From Boseongicola aestuarii (GTDB lineage: Bacteria; Pseudomonadota; Alphaproteobacteria; Rhodobacterales; Rhodobacteraceae), in NCBI RefSeq assembly GCF_900184815.1, contig NZ_FXXQ01000003.1, positions 186,001 to 250,000 on the forward strand: a DNA stretch of 64,000 nucleotides. Direction: 5' to 3'. Shown here one piece after another: positions 44,281 to 52,930 of the stretch (position 1 is the stretch's first letter; every line of letters begins with the position of its first letter). The notes beneath the pieces were generated by a model. It had not been told where the DNA came from and did no database searches. It saw only the letters and a program-made list of their open reading frames with translations. A program made the position numbers and the translations under genes.

Positions 44281-45948
44281 TTACCGGAAGATTGACCGAA
44301 CCGAGTCTGCAAGAATACGCACGACGAATGCCTCACTCAGATAGCCGGTTTGTTCGAGGTCTCGGGCGGCCTGATAGCGACGGATCGCGCGGCGGGTGTC
44401 GTCGTCGAACACACCATCGACACGACCCGGCTTCAGTCCAAGACGTTCCAGGCGGCTTTCGATCGCACGACGCGTATTTGGCGTGAGGTTCAGCGCGTTC
44501 TCTTCCTGGATGGCTTGGCGCTGACGGTCGGTTTGTTGCGACTGGCGCGTCAGTTCCGCGATACGGTTTTCGGCTTCCTCGCGGAATGCACCGTTCGGAG
44601 CAAGGATCAGATAATCGCCATAAGACTGCGCTGTATCGTCGATGCGCGCTTCGTCCCATAGCTGTCTGTCGCGGGCATCGGTTTCGGCGCGTTTGCTGCG
44701 TTCGATCGCATCCAGCCGAGCTTGTGCAACTTCGGCGAATTCACCGTCCGGGAACCGGTTCAGATAGGCCCGCAGACCCACTTCGTCATCCTGCGCGCCA
44801 GTTTCTTCCCAGAACGCGAGGTCTTCGGCGAGGCGCTCTTCGCGGCGGCGCTCGGCTTCAGCTTCCAGTTCGGCGGCGCGGCGTTCGGCCTGGGCGTCGA
44901 GGCGGGTGATCTGGTCACGGTCGAGATAACCTGTTTCGGAGATATTGTTGGTTCTTTGCCAAGCGGTGATGGCGGCACGGGTGCCGCGCCCGAAAATGCC
45001 GTCGATGCCGCGAGTGTTGAAGTCAAGCAACGTCAGATCGCGCTGGATTTCGCGGCGTTGGTCGCGGTCGAGTCCGAGAGCTTCTTCGGCCCGTTCGGCG
45101 CGGGCCTCGGGCGTGTCTGTCATCGCTTCGATGCGGCTAGTGGCCATGGCGGTGAACTGGCCGTCGGGGAAGGAGTCGATGTAGCCCTGATAGGCCTCGA
45201 TCGTGTCGGCGGCATCGGCTTGGCGCCATGCAAGGATATCTGCGCGGCGGTCCGTCGTTGCGGGCGCGGGCGCGGATGGCGCAGGTGCGATTGCAACGGT
45301 TTCTTCGTCGATGAAGGACAATCCATCCATGAAGAACCCGCCAAGCTGGACGCTTCGGCTGTTGCTCAGGTTCGCGATATTCTCGCCTGGACGGGCGAGA
45401 CGCTGAATGGCTTGCGCCACGGAGCGGGGTTGGCCGGTCACAAGTGTTGTGCCTTGTGGGAGGTCGAGGTCCCCGACGCCGATTTGAAGAAGCGGGCCGA
45501 AATCGCCGGTCAGATCGTCGCTTGAGATTACGAGGATTGCACGCCCCGGTGTTTGCGACAGGATCGACAAGATCTGACTGAGAGGCAGGGCCGTGCGCGC
45601 GACATCCGAGAGTGCTCCGGGTCGGGCATCAGCGGGAAGGAAGTAGGTTTCGTTCTCAGTGTGAACAAAGCGCCCTGCAAGCGCCACAAGCAGGCGGTCG
45701 GCATCTGAGGCGGCATCTTCGAAGGCGGAGAGTGCGTCGAACAGGTCGTCGTCTTCTGGGGCGCTTTCACTGATGACGTCGAAACCTTGGCGTTGAAGCG
45801 TTCCCGCTTGCTCGGTGATCTCGTCTCCGCGCCGTAGATCGTTCAACGCGTCGTAGTCCTCAATCCCTATGATCAGGGCGGCGTCGCCAGCTGAAACAGA
45901 TACGGTTGATGCCAGTGAGATGGCGGCGGCGAAAAACAGGTGTCGCAT
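44281..45948 (-). CDS. Exported caspase-fold protein with two peptidoglycan-binding domains (likely inactive peptidase)
   Basis: A 555-residue protein with a signal peptide (MRHLFFAAAISLASTVSVSAG). Residues 22-215 have the caspase (C14) fold: AALIIGIEDYDAL opens it and TYFLPADAR follows, as in active relatives. The catalytic His position reads AGRFVH instead of GHG and the Cys block reads ISSDD instead of DACR, so peptidase activity is doubtful. Two PG_binding_1 domains follow (near 345-395, TRGIDGIFGRGTRAAI, and 505-550, PGRVDGVFDDDTRRAI), with coiled coil between. Probably a periplasmic scaffold. ATG at 45948; upstream extension lacks a signal peptide. Confidence 0.8.
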   Translation of the reverse strand: MRHLFFAAAISLASTVSVSAGDAALIIGIEDYDALNDLRRGDEITEQAGTLQRQGFDVISESAPEDDDLFDALSAFEDAASDADRLLVALAGRFVHTENETYFLPADARPGALSDVARTALPLSQILSILSQTPGRAILVISSDDLTGDFGPLLQIGVGDLDLPQGTTLVTGQPRSVAQAIQRLARPGENIANLSNSRSVQLGGFFMDGLSFIDEETVAIAPAPSAPAPATTDRRADILAWRQADAADTIEAYQGYIDSFPDGQFTAMATSRIEAMTDTPEARAERAEEALGLDRDQRREIQRDLTLLDFNTRGIDGIFGRGTRAAITAWQRTNNISETGYLDRDQITRLDAQAERRAAELEAEAERRREERLAEDLAFWEETGAQDDEVGLRAYLNRFPDGEFAEVAQARLDAIERSKRAETDARDRQLWDEARIDDTAQSYGDYLILAPNGAFREEAENRIAELTRQSQQTDRQRQAIQEENALNLTPNTRRAIESRLERLGLKPGRVDGVFDDDTRRAIRRYQAARDLEQTGYLSEAFVVRILADSVRSIFR

Positions 45949-46080
45949 ACTCTTAATCCTCCCGGTGGATGCGCTGATCTTAGAGTTATCGTGATCGATG
46001 AGCAAATTGAGTGGTTTCCGTCTTGAACCCCCGCTCTTGGGCCTCATTATTGATTTAACTCAGATTGAAAGGTGAGCGTA

Positions 46081-47112
46081 ATGAATATTGAGCTGTTGAA
46101 GGCGCTTTGTGAGACTCCGGGCGTGCCCGGCAATGAGGAAGGCGTGCGCGACCTGATCCTCGGCGAAGTGGAAGGGCTGTTTGACGAGGTTCGAGTCGAT
46201 CCGATGGGCTCGTTGCATTGTGTGCGCAAGGGCAAGGGGAAAGACCCCGAGCGGATCATGCTTCTGTGCCATATGGACGAGATCGGCTTTTTGGTGAGCC
46301 ATATTTCGGAGAAGGGATTTTTGTATCTGCAACCAGTGGGTGGATTTGATCCTCGCAATCTGTTTTCGCGTCGGGTGCGGGTGTGCACCGATGAGGGCGA
46401 GCTGAAGGCAGTGATGAACCCCGCGGGTCGGCCTGTGCATATTGCCTCGGCTGAGGACCGCAAACGTATCCCCGAGCCGCATGAGTTTTATGTCGATACC
46501 GGGTTGGGTGAGGCGGCTGCCGACAAGGTGAAGGTTGGCGACATGGTCGTCATGGATGAACCATTTCTGGAGATGGGCGAAAAGCTTGTGTCCAAGGCTT
46601 TGGACAACCGGGTGGCCTGCTGGTTGGGGATCGAAGCGGCGCGTGGGCTTGGGAAAGCCAAGACGAAATCAGAGATCCATGTGGTGTTCACCACTCAAGA
46701 GGAGGTCGGTTTGCGCGGGGCACGCACGGCGTCTTATTCCGTGAAGCCGGACATTGGGATCGGGATCGATACGACACTGGCCTGCGATACGCCGGGTGTC
46801 CCCGAGCAGGACCGCACGACGGTGCAGGGCAAGGGCTTCGGTCTTCACATCCGCGATGGGTCGTTCATTGCCGACAAGGCTTTGGTGGCAGAAGTGGCGG
46901 CTCTGGCCGAGAAGAAAAAGATACCCTTTCAGCGCACGATGTTGCGGTCTGGCGGTCAGGATGGCGCGGCGGCTCAGCAGGCGGCGGCGGGCGCGCGGGT
47001 GTTCGGCATCGTGGTCGGCACGCGGTATATTCATACCGTGACCGAGATGGTCGACCGTAATGACTTGCAGGCGGCTTTGGATATTCTTGTCGCGTTCCTG
47101 AAGTCGCGGTAG
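46081..47112 (+). CDS. M42-family metallopeptidase (glutamyl aminopeptidase/endoglucanase-like)
   Basis: A 343-residue protein of the M42 (FrvX/YsdC/PepA) aminopeptidase family, with metal ligands in LLCHMDEIGFLV near residue 62, the Asp in SKALDNRVACW near 180 and TTQEEVGLRGAR near 210, and a final His in RYIHTVTE near 318. It trims peptides in the cytosol, usually as a dodecamer. The ATG at 46081 with AAAGG eight bases upstream is preferred over GTG at 46072. Confidence 0.85.
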   Translation: MNIELLKALCETPGVPGNEEGVRDLILGEVEGLFDEVRVDPMGSLHCVRKGKGKDPERIMLLCHMDEIGFLVSHISEKGFLYLQPVGGFDPRNLFSRRVRVCTDEGELKAVMNPAGRPVHIASAEDRKRIPEPHEFYVDTGLGEAAADKVKVGDMVVMDEPFLEMGEKLVSKALDNRVACWLGIEAARGLGKAKTKSEIHVVFTTQEEVGLRGARTASYSVKPDIGIGIDTTLACDTPGVPEQDRTTVQGKGFGLHIRDGSFIADKALVAEVAALAEKKKIPFQRTMLRSGGQDGAAAQQAAAGARVFGIVVGTRYIHTVTEMVDRNDLQAALDILVAFLKSR

Positions 47113-47162
47113 GTCGATTGGTCCGTTCTTGCGGCTGATGGTCTTTTCATATGCAGGATAAG

Positions 47163-47193
47163 AAAAAAGCCGCCCCGGTTGGAGCGGCTTTTA
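47163..47193. terminator. Bidirectional terminator between the M42 gene and rpmE
   Basis: AAAAGCCGC pairs with GCGGCTTTT around an inner CC/GG pairing and loop, with A-run before and T-run after. It lies about 50 bases after the M42 stop and 22 bases past the rpmE stop on the other strand, so it can serve both genes. Confidence 0.88.
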
Positions 47194-47214
47194 TCGATGT
47201 GAAAGGCATCTGGC

Positions 47215-47436
47215 TTAGAAGCCGAGGCCTTCGTATTTCTTCTTGAACTTTGATACGCGACCACCGGTATCCATCAGACGGGAGGAGCCGCCGTTCCATG
47301 CCGGGTGCACGGTTGGGTCGATATCAAGCGACAACTGGTCGCCTTCGGAGCCCCATGTCGAGCGCATCTTTACGATATCGCCGTTCGTCATTTTGACGTC
47401 GATGACATGGTAGTCGGGGTGAATATCTTTTTTCAT
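47215..47436 (-). CDS. rpmE: 50S ribosomal protein L31
   Basis: A 73-residue L31 of the zinc-free type: [20 protein letters not shown] at the start, [20 protein letters not shown] in the middle, and no CxxC pair. It sits 12 bases downstream of rplS with AGGGAG before its ATG. Confidence 0.95.
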   Translation of the reverse strand: MKKDIHPDYHVIDVKMTNGDIVKMRSTWGSEGDQLSLDIDPTVHPAWNGGSSRLMDTGGRVSKFKKKYEGLGF

Positions 47437-47448
47437 GACTTCGCTCCC

Positions 47449-47826
47449 TTATGCGTTTGGTTGTGGTTTGTAGTTGGAATCTTCGGCGATACGGGCCGAT
47501 TTGCCGCGACGCGCGCGCAGGTAGTACAGCTTGGCGCGGCGGACGCGGCCACGGCGCACAACGGTGATGCTGTCGATGTTTGTCGAGTGCAGCGGGAACA
47601 CACGCTCTACGCCTTCGCCAAACGAAATTTTGCGGACAGTGAACGAACCTGCGATGCCCGAGCCATTCTTGCGGCTGATGCAGACGCCTTCGTAGTTCTG
47701 GACACGGCTGCGCGTGCCTTCTGTCACTTTGTAGCCAACGCGGATGGTGTCACCCGCTTTGAAATCCGGAAGATCAGCGGCAAGGGCTGCGACTTGCTCG
47801 GCTTCCAATTGTGCGATCAGGTCCAT
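47449..47826 (-). CDS. rplS: 50S ribosomal protein L19
   Basis: A 125-residue L19: [20 protein letters not shown] near residue 28, [20 protein letters not shown] near 57 and [14 protein letters not shown] near 95 are the universal blocks. The longer tail ([16 protein letters not shown]) is common in Rhodobacteraceae. The gene is separated from trmD by 264 bases, so unlike in E. coli it likely has its own promoter and leader. Confidence 0.96.
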   Translation of the reverse strand: MDLIAQLEAEQVAALAADLPDFKAGDTIRVGYKVTEGTRSRVQNYEGVCISRKNGSGIAGSFTVRKISFGEGVERVFPLHSTNIDSITVVRRGRVRRAKLYYLRARRGKSARIAEDSNYKPQPNA

Positions 47827-47848
47827 CTGAAACGCTCCTTCATGTTGC

Positions 47849-47865
47849 TTCGGGTTTTTCCCGAA
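47849..47865 (-). promoter_or_regulatory. Hairpin in the rplS leader
   Basis: TTCGGG-AAAAA-CCCGAA forms a perfect six-pair stem about 20 bases before the rplS ATG and just before AAGGAG, on the minus strand. A small leader hairpin of this kind could bind L19 for feedback or shield the ribosome site; neither is shown. Confidence 0.45.
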
Positions 47866-48027
47866 AGGTGGTTTGGCGCCTCAGAGCTTCGGGGTCTGTC
47901 GGGCTGCGCGTGGCACCCGCCGAAGGGTTCAGGTCATCTTTGCTTATCCGTCCCGGACGATTCCGTCCGTGAACTGGGGTGCTATAAGGGGGGCGGGCGT
48001 TTCAATCAAGGGGTAATCGAGGAAATC

Positions 48028-48077
48028 GGGGGCGTTGCCCCCGGTGGTTTCACCACCTCCCCCAGGATATTTTCAGG
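48028..48077 (-). repeat. Dispersed palindromic intergenic element, copy 5
   Basis: On the minus strand: CCTGAAAATATCCTGGGGGA at 48077 downward, a hairpin GGTGGTGAAACCACC at 48057-48043 and the palindrome GGGGGCAACGCCCCC at 48042-48028. It lies 14 bases beyond the trmD stop inside the 264-base gap before rplS. Confidence 0.7.
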
Positions 48078-48090
48078 CCAATAATGAAGA

Positions 48091-48903
48091 TCAGTGTTTG
48101 GCCTTGTCTTGAGTATAAGCGCGCCAGAGGTCGGGTCGGCGGGCTTTGGTGATTTCTTCAGCCTGTTCTTTGCGCCACTTCGCGACTTTGCCATGGTCGC
48201 CGGAAGTGAGGACCTCGGGGATATCGCGGCCTTCCCAGGTGGCGGGGCGGGTATATTGGGGGTGTTCAAGGAGGCCTTCGGAGAAGCTTTCTTCCTCTGT
48301 TGACGCGGCGTTTCCGAGGATGCCGGGGCGCAGGCGGATGGTGGCGTCAATCATGGCCTGGGCGGCAATTTCACCTCCGGTCATGACGAAATCACCGAGC
48401 GAGACTTCTTCGATGTCGTAGTGGTCGATAACGCGCTGGTCGAGGCCTTCGAAGCGGCCGCAGATCATGGTGATGCCTTCGGCGGCGGCAAAGCGTTCGG
48501 CCGTATGCTGCGTGAAGGGATTGCCGCGTGGGGAGAGGTAGACAAGGGGCCAGCGCGCGCGGTCATCAGGCGCGTCTTTCTGGGCGAAGCGGATGGCGCG
48601 GCCCATGATGTCGGGGCGAAGGACCATGCCGGCGCCGCCGCCTGCCGGTGTGTCATCGACATTTCGGTGCTTGCCTTCACCAAAGAGCCTGAGATCAATC
48701 GCATCGAGCTTCCATTTGCCTTCTTGCAGAGCTTTGCCGGTGAGCGAGGCGCCGAGAACGCCGGGGAAGGCTTCGGGGAAGAGCGTGATGATTTTCGCGG
48801 TCCATGCGCCTGCGAGGTCGGGGCGATCGGTCATCAGGTCGCGCGGTTTTGCCGTCGCGCTGATGGCGAGGCGGCCGTGGGATTTCGACGGTTTGTCGCT
48901 CAT
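48091..48903 (-). CDS. trmD: tRNA (guanine-37-N1)-methyltransferase TrmD
   Basis: A 270-residue SPOUT-fold enzyme that methylates G37 of tRNAs and prevents frameshifts. Knot motifs [10 protein letters not shown] near residue 123, [11 protein letters not shown] near 147 and [13 protein letters not shown] near 172 bind S-adenosylmethionine. About 25 residues precede the usual TrmD core ([15 protein letters not shown]); MTDRPDLAG could be an internal start. Overlaps rimM by ATGA. Confidence 0.96.
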   Translation of the reverse strand: MSDKPSKSHGRLAISATAKPRDLMTDRPDLAGAWTAKIITLFPEAFPGVLGASLTGKALQEGKWKLDAIDLRLFGEGKHRNVDDTPAGGGAGMVLRPDIMGRAIRFAQKDAPDDRARWPLVYLSPRGNPFTQHTAERFAAAEGITMICGRFEGLDQRVIDHYDIEEVSLGDFVMTGGEIAAQAMIDATIRLRPGILGNAASTEEESFSEGLLEHPQYTRPATWEGRDIPEVLTSGDHGKVAKWRKEQAEEITKARRPDLWRAYTQDKAKH

Positions 48904-49406
48904 TCGAACAGGCCGTCTGGCGGGTCGGCGATGATACGACCCGCGGCGATGTCGACGGTGGGTACGGCGGCTTGGGTAAACGGCAGAAGCACAGGTTGTT
49001 TCAGGCTTTTGCCCGAGATTTCGAGCAGATCGCCAGCGCCGTGGTTCAGCACGGCTTTCACGCGGCCAAGCTCGGTGCCGCCAGTATCGAGTACCGTGAG
49101 ACCGATCAGGTCGGTGTAGTAGTATTCGTCATCGACAAGCTCGGGCAGCTTGTCACGAGGCGCATAAAGTCGCGCACCGCGAAGACCGTCGGCGGCGTCT
49201 TTGGTGCTGACACCGCTAAGGCGTGCGGCAAAGCCGTTCTTGACGGATCGCGTGATGCGCACATCCCACGAGGTCGCTCCGTCCTCGGACGTAAGCGGCC
49301 CATAGGTCGCGATGGCGTCGGGCTCGGCGCAAAAGCTTTTCAGCCGCACCTCGCCCTTCACACCAAATGAGCCGGCAATGGCGCCGACGCAAACCCGATC
49401 AGTCAT
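48900..49406 (-). CDS. rimM: 16S rRNA processing protein RimM
   Basis: A 168-residue protein: N-terminal beta barrel with [19 protein letters not shown] near residue 6, then a PRC-barrel domain with [14 protein letters not shown] near 90 and [12 protein letters not shown] near 115. It helps assemble the head of the 30S subunit near S19. The start at 49406 (MTDRVCV) is chosen, as the frame upstream covers the end of rpsP. Confidence 0.95.
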   Translation of the reverse strand: MTDRVCVGAIAGSFGVKGEVRLKSFCAEPDAIATYGPLTSEDGATSWDVRITRSVKNGFAARLSGVSTKDAADGLRGARLYAPRDKLPELVDDEYYYTDLIGLTVLDTGGTELGRVKAVLNHGAGDLLEISGKSLKQPVLLPFTQAAVPTVDIAAGRIIADPPDGLFE

Positions 49407-49431
49407 GATCCAAGCCGCCAGAGGCTGCGGA

Positions 49432-49824
49432 TTACTCCGCAGCCTCTTCTGCTGCTTCTGCTGCTGGGGCTGCGTCTTCGGCAGGAGCGGCAGCTTTCGC
49501 GGCTTTTTCTTCTGCGCGCTCAGCGGCTTTCTTGCCAGGGACAGCTTTGTTGGGGTTGTTACGCTCGGTCTTTTCACGGACGCCGGCAGCTTCAAGCATG
49601 CGTGCGATACGATCAGTCGGCTGTGCACCCTGGTCGAGCCAGTACTGGATGCGTTCCATGTTCATTTTCACGCGGTCTTCGCTGTCTTTTGCGAGAAGCG
49701 GGTTATAGGTGCCGAGCTTTTCGATGAAGCGGCCATCGCGTGCCATACGGCTGTCGGCTGCAACGATTGCGTAGTGGGGGCGCTTTTTGGAGCCACCGCG
49801 AGAGAGGCGAATTTTCATAGCCAT
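49432..49824 (-). CDS. rpsP: 30S ribosomal protein S16
   Basis: A 130-residue S16 with the usual [21 protein letters not shown] start and YNPLL, then a long Ala/Glu/Lys C-terminal tail beyond the normal end (about residue 95), typical of alphaproteobacteria. It begins the rpsP-rimM-trmD run. SD-like purines precede the ATG. Confidence 0.96.
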   Translation of the reverse strand: MAMKIRLSRGGSKKRPHYAIVAADSRMARDGRFIEKLGTYNPLLAKDSEDRVKMNMERIQYWLDQGAQPTDRIARMLEAAGVREKTERNNPNKAVPGKKAAERAEEKAAKAAAPAEDAAPAAEAAEEAAE

Positions 49825-49842
49825 GATCTTGATCCTTATAAG

Positions 49843-50139
49843 TTATTTCTGGTGTTGTCTGTGATGTTGGATAACTTCCTGGATGATGAAAGCCAGGAGT
49901 TTTTTGGCGAATTCGGGGTCCAAATCCGCTTCTCTCGAGAGCCATTCGAGGCGTTCGATCTGCTTGGCCTCGCGCGCAGGATCACTGGGCGGGAGGTCAT
50001 ATTCTGCTTTCAGTTTGCCGACAGCCTGGGTCTGCTTGAACCGCTCGGCCAGCGTATAGACGAGGATGGCATCAAGGCGGTCGATGCTGTCGCGGTGATC
50101 CGAGAGAAGCTCGGCGGCGCGGGATACGGCGTCGGTCAT
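49843..50139 (-). CDS. Chorismate mutase (AroQ type)
   Basis: A 98-residue single-domain AroQ mutase that converts chorismate to prephenate for Phe and Tyr synthesis. HRDSIDRLDAILVYTLAER near residue 15-33 and FIIQEVIQHH near the end are typical, with the catalytic Arg and Lys spaced along the helices. Placed between a GNAT gene and rpsP, an arrangement common in Rhodobacteraceae. ATG at 50139; the frame is open further but overlaps the GNAT gene. Confidence 0.88.
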   Translation of the reverse strand: MTDAVSRAAELLSDHRDSIDRLDAILVYTLAERFKQTQAVGKLKAEYDLPPSDPAREAKQIERLEWLSREADLDPEFAKKLLAFIIQEVIQHHRQHQK

Positions 50140-50170
50140 GGGCGTGTTCCTGAGAAGGGGGCAACGAATG

Positions 50171-50695
50171 TCATGCGGCCACCGGTCGGGCGTGGAGCCA
50201 AATGTCGAGTTCACCAAATTCGGGATGGGTGAACGTTTCGGTCTTTCGGCAGTCCATGCGTTCGGCGAGGCGAATGGAGCGAATATTATCGGGCATGATC
50301 AGGCTGACAATGCGGGTCCAGCCGAGGGTGTCATAGGCATAGTCGCGGGTCGCAGTGGCGGCCTCAAGCGCGATGCCCTTGCCTTCGCCGTTCTCATAGA
50401 GCGACCAGCCAATTTCAGCTTCGGGCCAGTCGAGCGGGTGATAGATGCCGACCACGCCATAGGGTTCATCGGTTGCCTTGTCGGCGACCATCCAACGGCC
50501 ATAGCCGCGCAGTTGCCACTGGCCGATAATGCCTTCGAGGTGATGGAAGCTGGAATATTCGTCATAGGGGCCACCAACGCCGACGCTGCGCTCCGAGGCG
50601 CGAAACGCGATATGCGCATCGATGTCCGAGGCTTTGGGGAGCCTCAGGCGCAAGCGATCGGTTTCGATCTCGGGGATATGGAAGGCGACGGTCAT
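50171..50695 (-). CDS. GNAT-family N-acetyltransferase (RimJ/RimL type)
   Basis: A 174-residue acetyltransferase: MTVAFHIPEIETDRLRLRLP opens the RimJ/L-like domain, EIGWSLYENGEGKGIALEAA near 90-110 is the CoA-binding motif, and VSLIMPDNIRSIRLAERMD near 130 is the second motif. The target is unknown. Lies six bases downstream of the ffh stop and before the chorismate mutase gene, in one run. Confidence 0.88.
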   Translation of the reverse strand: MTVAFHIPEIETDRLRLRLPKASDIDAHIAFRASERSVGVGGPYDEYSSFHHLEGIIGQWQLRGYGRWMVADKATDEPYGVVGIYHPLDWPEAEIGWSLYENGEGKGIALEAATATRDYAYDTLGWTRIVSLIMPDNIRSIRLAERMDCRKTETFTHPEFGELDIWLHARPVAA

Positions 50696-50700
50696 CGGGC

Positions 50701-52197
50701 TTATTTCTTTTTGCCAAAGCCCGAGAGACCGGGGGGCAGAGCAGCGCCGCCGCCCATGCCGGGGAAGCCGCCGCCCATTTTGCTCATTTGAGCCTGTGCT
50801 GCGTCAATTTCGGCTTGGCTTGGCATACCGCCGGGGGGCATTCCGCCTTTTCCGCCAAGCAAGCTGCCCATCTGGCGCATCATGCCTTTTTTCCCCATTT
50901 TCCCCATCTTCTTCATCATGTCCGCCATCTGGCGGTGCATTTTCAGAAGCTTGTTGAGGTCCGAAACCTGCATCCCGGCGCCAGCGGCGATGCGTTTTTT
51001 GCGGCTGGCTTGAAGGAGGGCGGGGTTGGCGCGTTCTTTCTTGGTCATGGACTGGATGAGGGCGATCTGGTGCCTGAGGACTTTGTCGTCCATGCCAGCT
51101 TCGGCCATCTGGTTCTTCATTTTGCCCATGCCGGGCATCATGCCCATTATGCCTTCCATGCCGCCCATCTTGAGCATCTGCTCAAGTTGGCCGCGAAGGT
51201 CGTTCATGTTGAACTGACCCTTCTGGAAGCGCTTCATCATGCGCTCGGCCTGTTCGGCCTCGATGGTTTCCTGTGCTTTTTCGACGAGGGCCACGATGTC
51301 GCCCATGCCGAGGATGCGACCAGCGATACGGTCGGGCTCGAAGGTCTCGATGGCGTCCATCTTTTCGCCGAGGCCGACGAAGCGGATGGGTTTGCCGGTG
51401 ATGGCGCGCATCGAAAGGGCGGCGCCGCCGCGGCCGTCGCCATCCATGCGGGTGAGGACCACGCCCGTGACGCCGATTTTGTCGTCGAATTCGGTTGCGA
51501 CGTTGACCGCGTCCTGACCGGTGAGGCCATCGACGACAAGAAGTGTTTCGCGCGGTTGGGCGACGTCTCGGACGGCGGCTGCCTGGGCGATCAGTTCTTC
51601 GTCGATGTGGAGGCGACCGGCGGTATCGAGCATGTAAACGTCATAGCCGCCAAGCGATGCCTGGGTTTTGGCGCGGCGGGCGATGGCGACGGGGTCTTCG
51701 CCTTTGACGATTGGAAGGGTGTCGACGCCGATTTGCTTGCCGAGGATCGCGAGTTGTTCCATCGCGGCGGGACGGTTGGTGTCGAGCGAAGCCATGAGTA
51801 CGCGCTTGCCCTCGCGGTCTTTCAGGCGTTTGGCGAGTTTGGCGGTGGTGGTCGTCTTACCTGAGCCTTGCAAACCCACCATGAGGATCGGCGCGGGCGG
51901 GTTATCGATTTTCAGCGCGCCGGGGTCTGCGTCGCCTTTCAGGACGTGGACAAGTTCGTCGTGGACGATCTTGACGACCTGCTGGCCGGGCGTGACGGAT
52001 TTGGTGACGGATTGGCCGGTGGCTTTTTCTTGAACCGCTTTGACGAAGTCACGCGCGACGGGCAGCGACACGTCGGCTTCCAGTAGGGCGACGCGCACTT
52101 CGCGCAGGGCGGTTTTCACGTCGTCCTCGGACAGCGCACCTTGTTTTGTCAGACGATCAAAGACGCCGGAGAGGCGATCTGAGAGATTTTCAAACAT
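50701..52197 (-). CDS. ffh: Signal recognition particle protein Ffh
   Basis: A 498-residue SRP54 GTPase that guides membrane proteins to the translocon. N domain to about residue 90, G domain with GLQGSGKTTTTAKLA near 107 and LDTAGR near 190, then a methionine-rich M domain that binds 4.5S RNA and signal sequences; the glycine/methionine-rich tail (GGMPPGGMP) is long. ATG at 52197 has AGAGG eight bases upstream. The 4.5S RNA gene is not in this window. Confidence 0.97.
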   Translation of the reverse strand: MFENLSDRLSGVFDRLTKQGALSEDDVKTALREVRVALLEADVSLPVARDFVKAVQEKATGQSVTKSVTPGQQVVKIVHDELVHVLKGDADPGALKIDNPPAPILMVGLQGSGKTTTTAKLAKRLKDREGKRVLMASLDTNRPAAMEQLAILGKQIGVDTLPIVKGEDPVAIARRAKTQASLGGYDVYMLDTAGRLHIDEELIAQAAAVRDVAQPRETLLVVDGLTGQDAVNVATEFDDKIGVTGVVLTRMDGDGRGGAALSMRAITGKPIRFVGLGEKMDAIETFEPDRIAGRILGMGDIVALVEKAQETIEAEQAERMMKRFQKGQFNMNDLRGQLEQMLKMGGMEGIMGMMPGMGKMKNQMAEAGMDDKVLRHQIALIQSMTKKERANPALLQASRKKRIAAGAGMQVSDLNKLLKMHRQMADMMKKMGKMGKKGMMRQMGSLLGGKGGMPPGGMPSQAEIDAAQAQMSKMGGGFPGMGGGAALPPGLSGFGKKK

Positions 52198-52262
52198 ACG
52201 CACGGCCTCTTAGCCTGTTGATCCATGACCGGCACATATGCACCAATCGCCTAAACGCCAAA

Positions 52263-52335
52263 CGCCCCCATGGGCGCAACGCGCTGATGGGGGGCGATCC
52301 CTGTGAACAGGGACCGGGAGAAGTGTCGCTCCCGG
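52263..52335. other. Three consecutive stem-loops upstream of ffh
   Basis: Stem 1: CGCCCCCAT (52263) with ATGGGGGGCG (52287), inner GCGCAACGCGC. Stem 2: TCCCTG-TGAA-CAGGGA (52298-52313). Stem 3: CCGGGAG-AAGTGTCG-CTCCCGG (52314-52335), perfect. They fill the 152-base gap between the membrane protein gene and ffh, both on the minus strand. They may be a terminator plus ffh leader or a structured RNA; the strand cannot be decided. Confidence 0.55.
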
Positions 52336-52349
52336 AGGTTGCCGGTGGA

Positions 52350-52850
52350 TTACGGCGCGCGGGCGTCGGAGTCAAGCTTGGCATCACTTAGCCAGCGGTT
52401 GATCGTTTCGACGATATCGGCGGTGTGGGACATGTTGGAATAGGCAGTGACCAGCGGCACGCGCAAGTCGCCCGCGCCCCGGTGCAGGACAACCATGGGG
52501 CGGTCGAGCCTTTTTCCGTCGGAGTTCGTGGTGTGTTCGATGATGGCGTGTTCGACGTCCTGCAAGGGGCGGGTATTTTCCATGAAACCAAAGACAGTTC
52601 TGCGGCGCAGGGTGAAAGTTTGGCGCGGTCTGTCGAAGATGACCTGAACGCGGCGGACGAAGGCCACGAAGCAAAGGCCGCCGATGCCGCCCCCGAGGAC
52701 CGCGAAGAGGAGGCCGATGATTTCGCCATCGAAGATCATTGAAAGGCCAATTCCGACGAAGATCAGGATGAAAACACTGAGCAGGATGGACATGATCCAT
52801 GGCACATAGGCAAGGATCAGCTGGTCAGGATTGTCGCGGGTGATCTTCAT
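52350..52850 (-). CDS. Small membrane protein with two transmembrane helices, unknown function
   Basis: A 166-residue protein not recognised as a known family. Two hydrophobic helices (about residues 18-38 and 45-64), then a soluble beta-rich domain with RRVQVIFDRPRQTFTLRRR near 67 and RPMVVLHRGAGDLRVPL near 117, reminiscent of bacterial PH-like membrane proteins. It lies upstream of ffh on the same strand, separated by the stem-loop cluster, and diverges from an EamA gene. Confidence 0.6.
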   Translation of the reverse strand: MKITRDNPDQLILAYVPWIMSILLSVFILIFVGIGLSMIFDGEIIGLLFAVLGGGIGGLCFVAFVRRVQVIFDRPRQTFTLRRRTVFGFMENTRPLQDVEHAIIEHTTNSDGKRLDRPMVVLHRGAGDLRVPLVTAYSNMSHTADIVETINRWLSDAKLDSDARAP

Positions 52851-52930
52851 GTGCCCGATCTTACGGGCTGGGATGCGGTCTTTGAAGAGTACGCCTGACC
52901 TGCTTGCTTCGTGCTGGTTTGCCGTGCTTG

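Noticed and set aside
52263-52335. 4.5S (SRP) RNA gene next to ffh
   Set aside because: The conserved apical GGAAGGAAGCA-type loop of SRP RNA is not there and the hairpins are three separate short stems.
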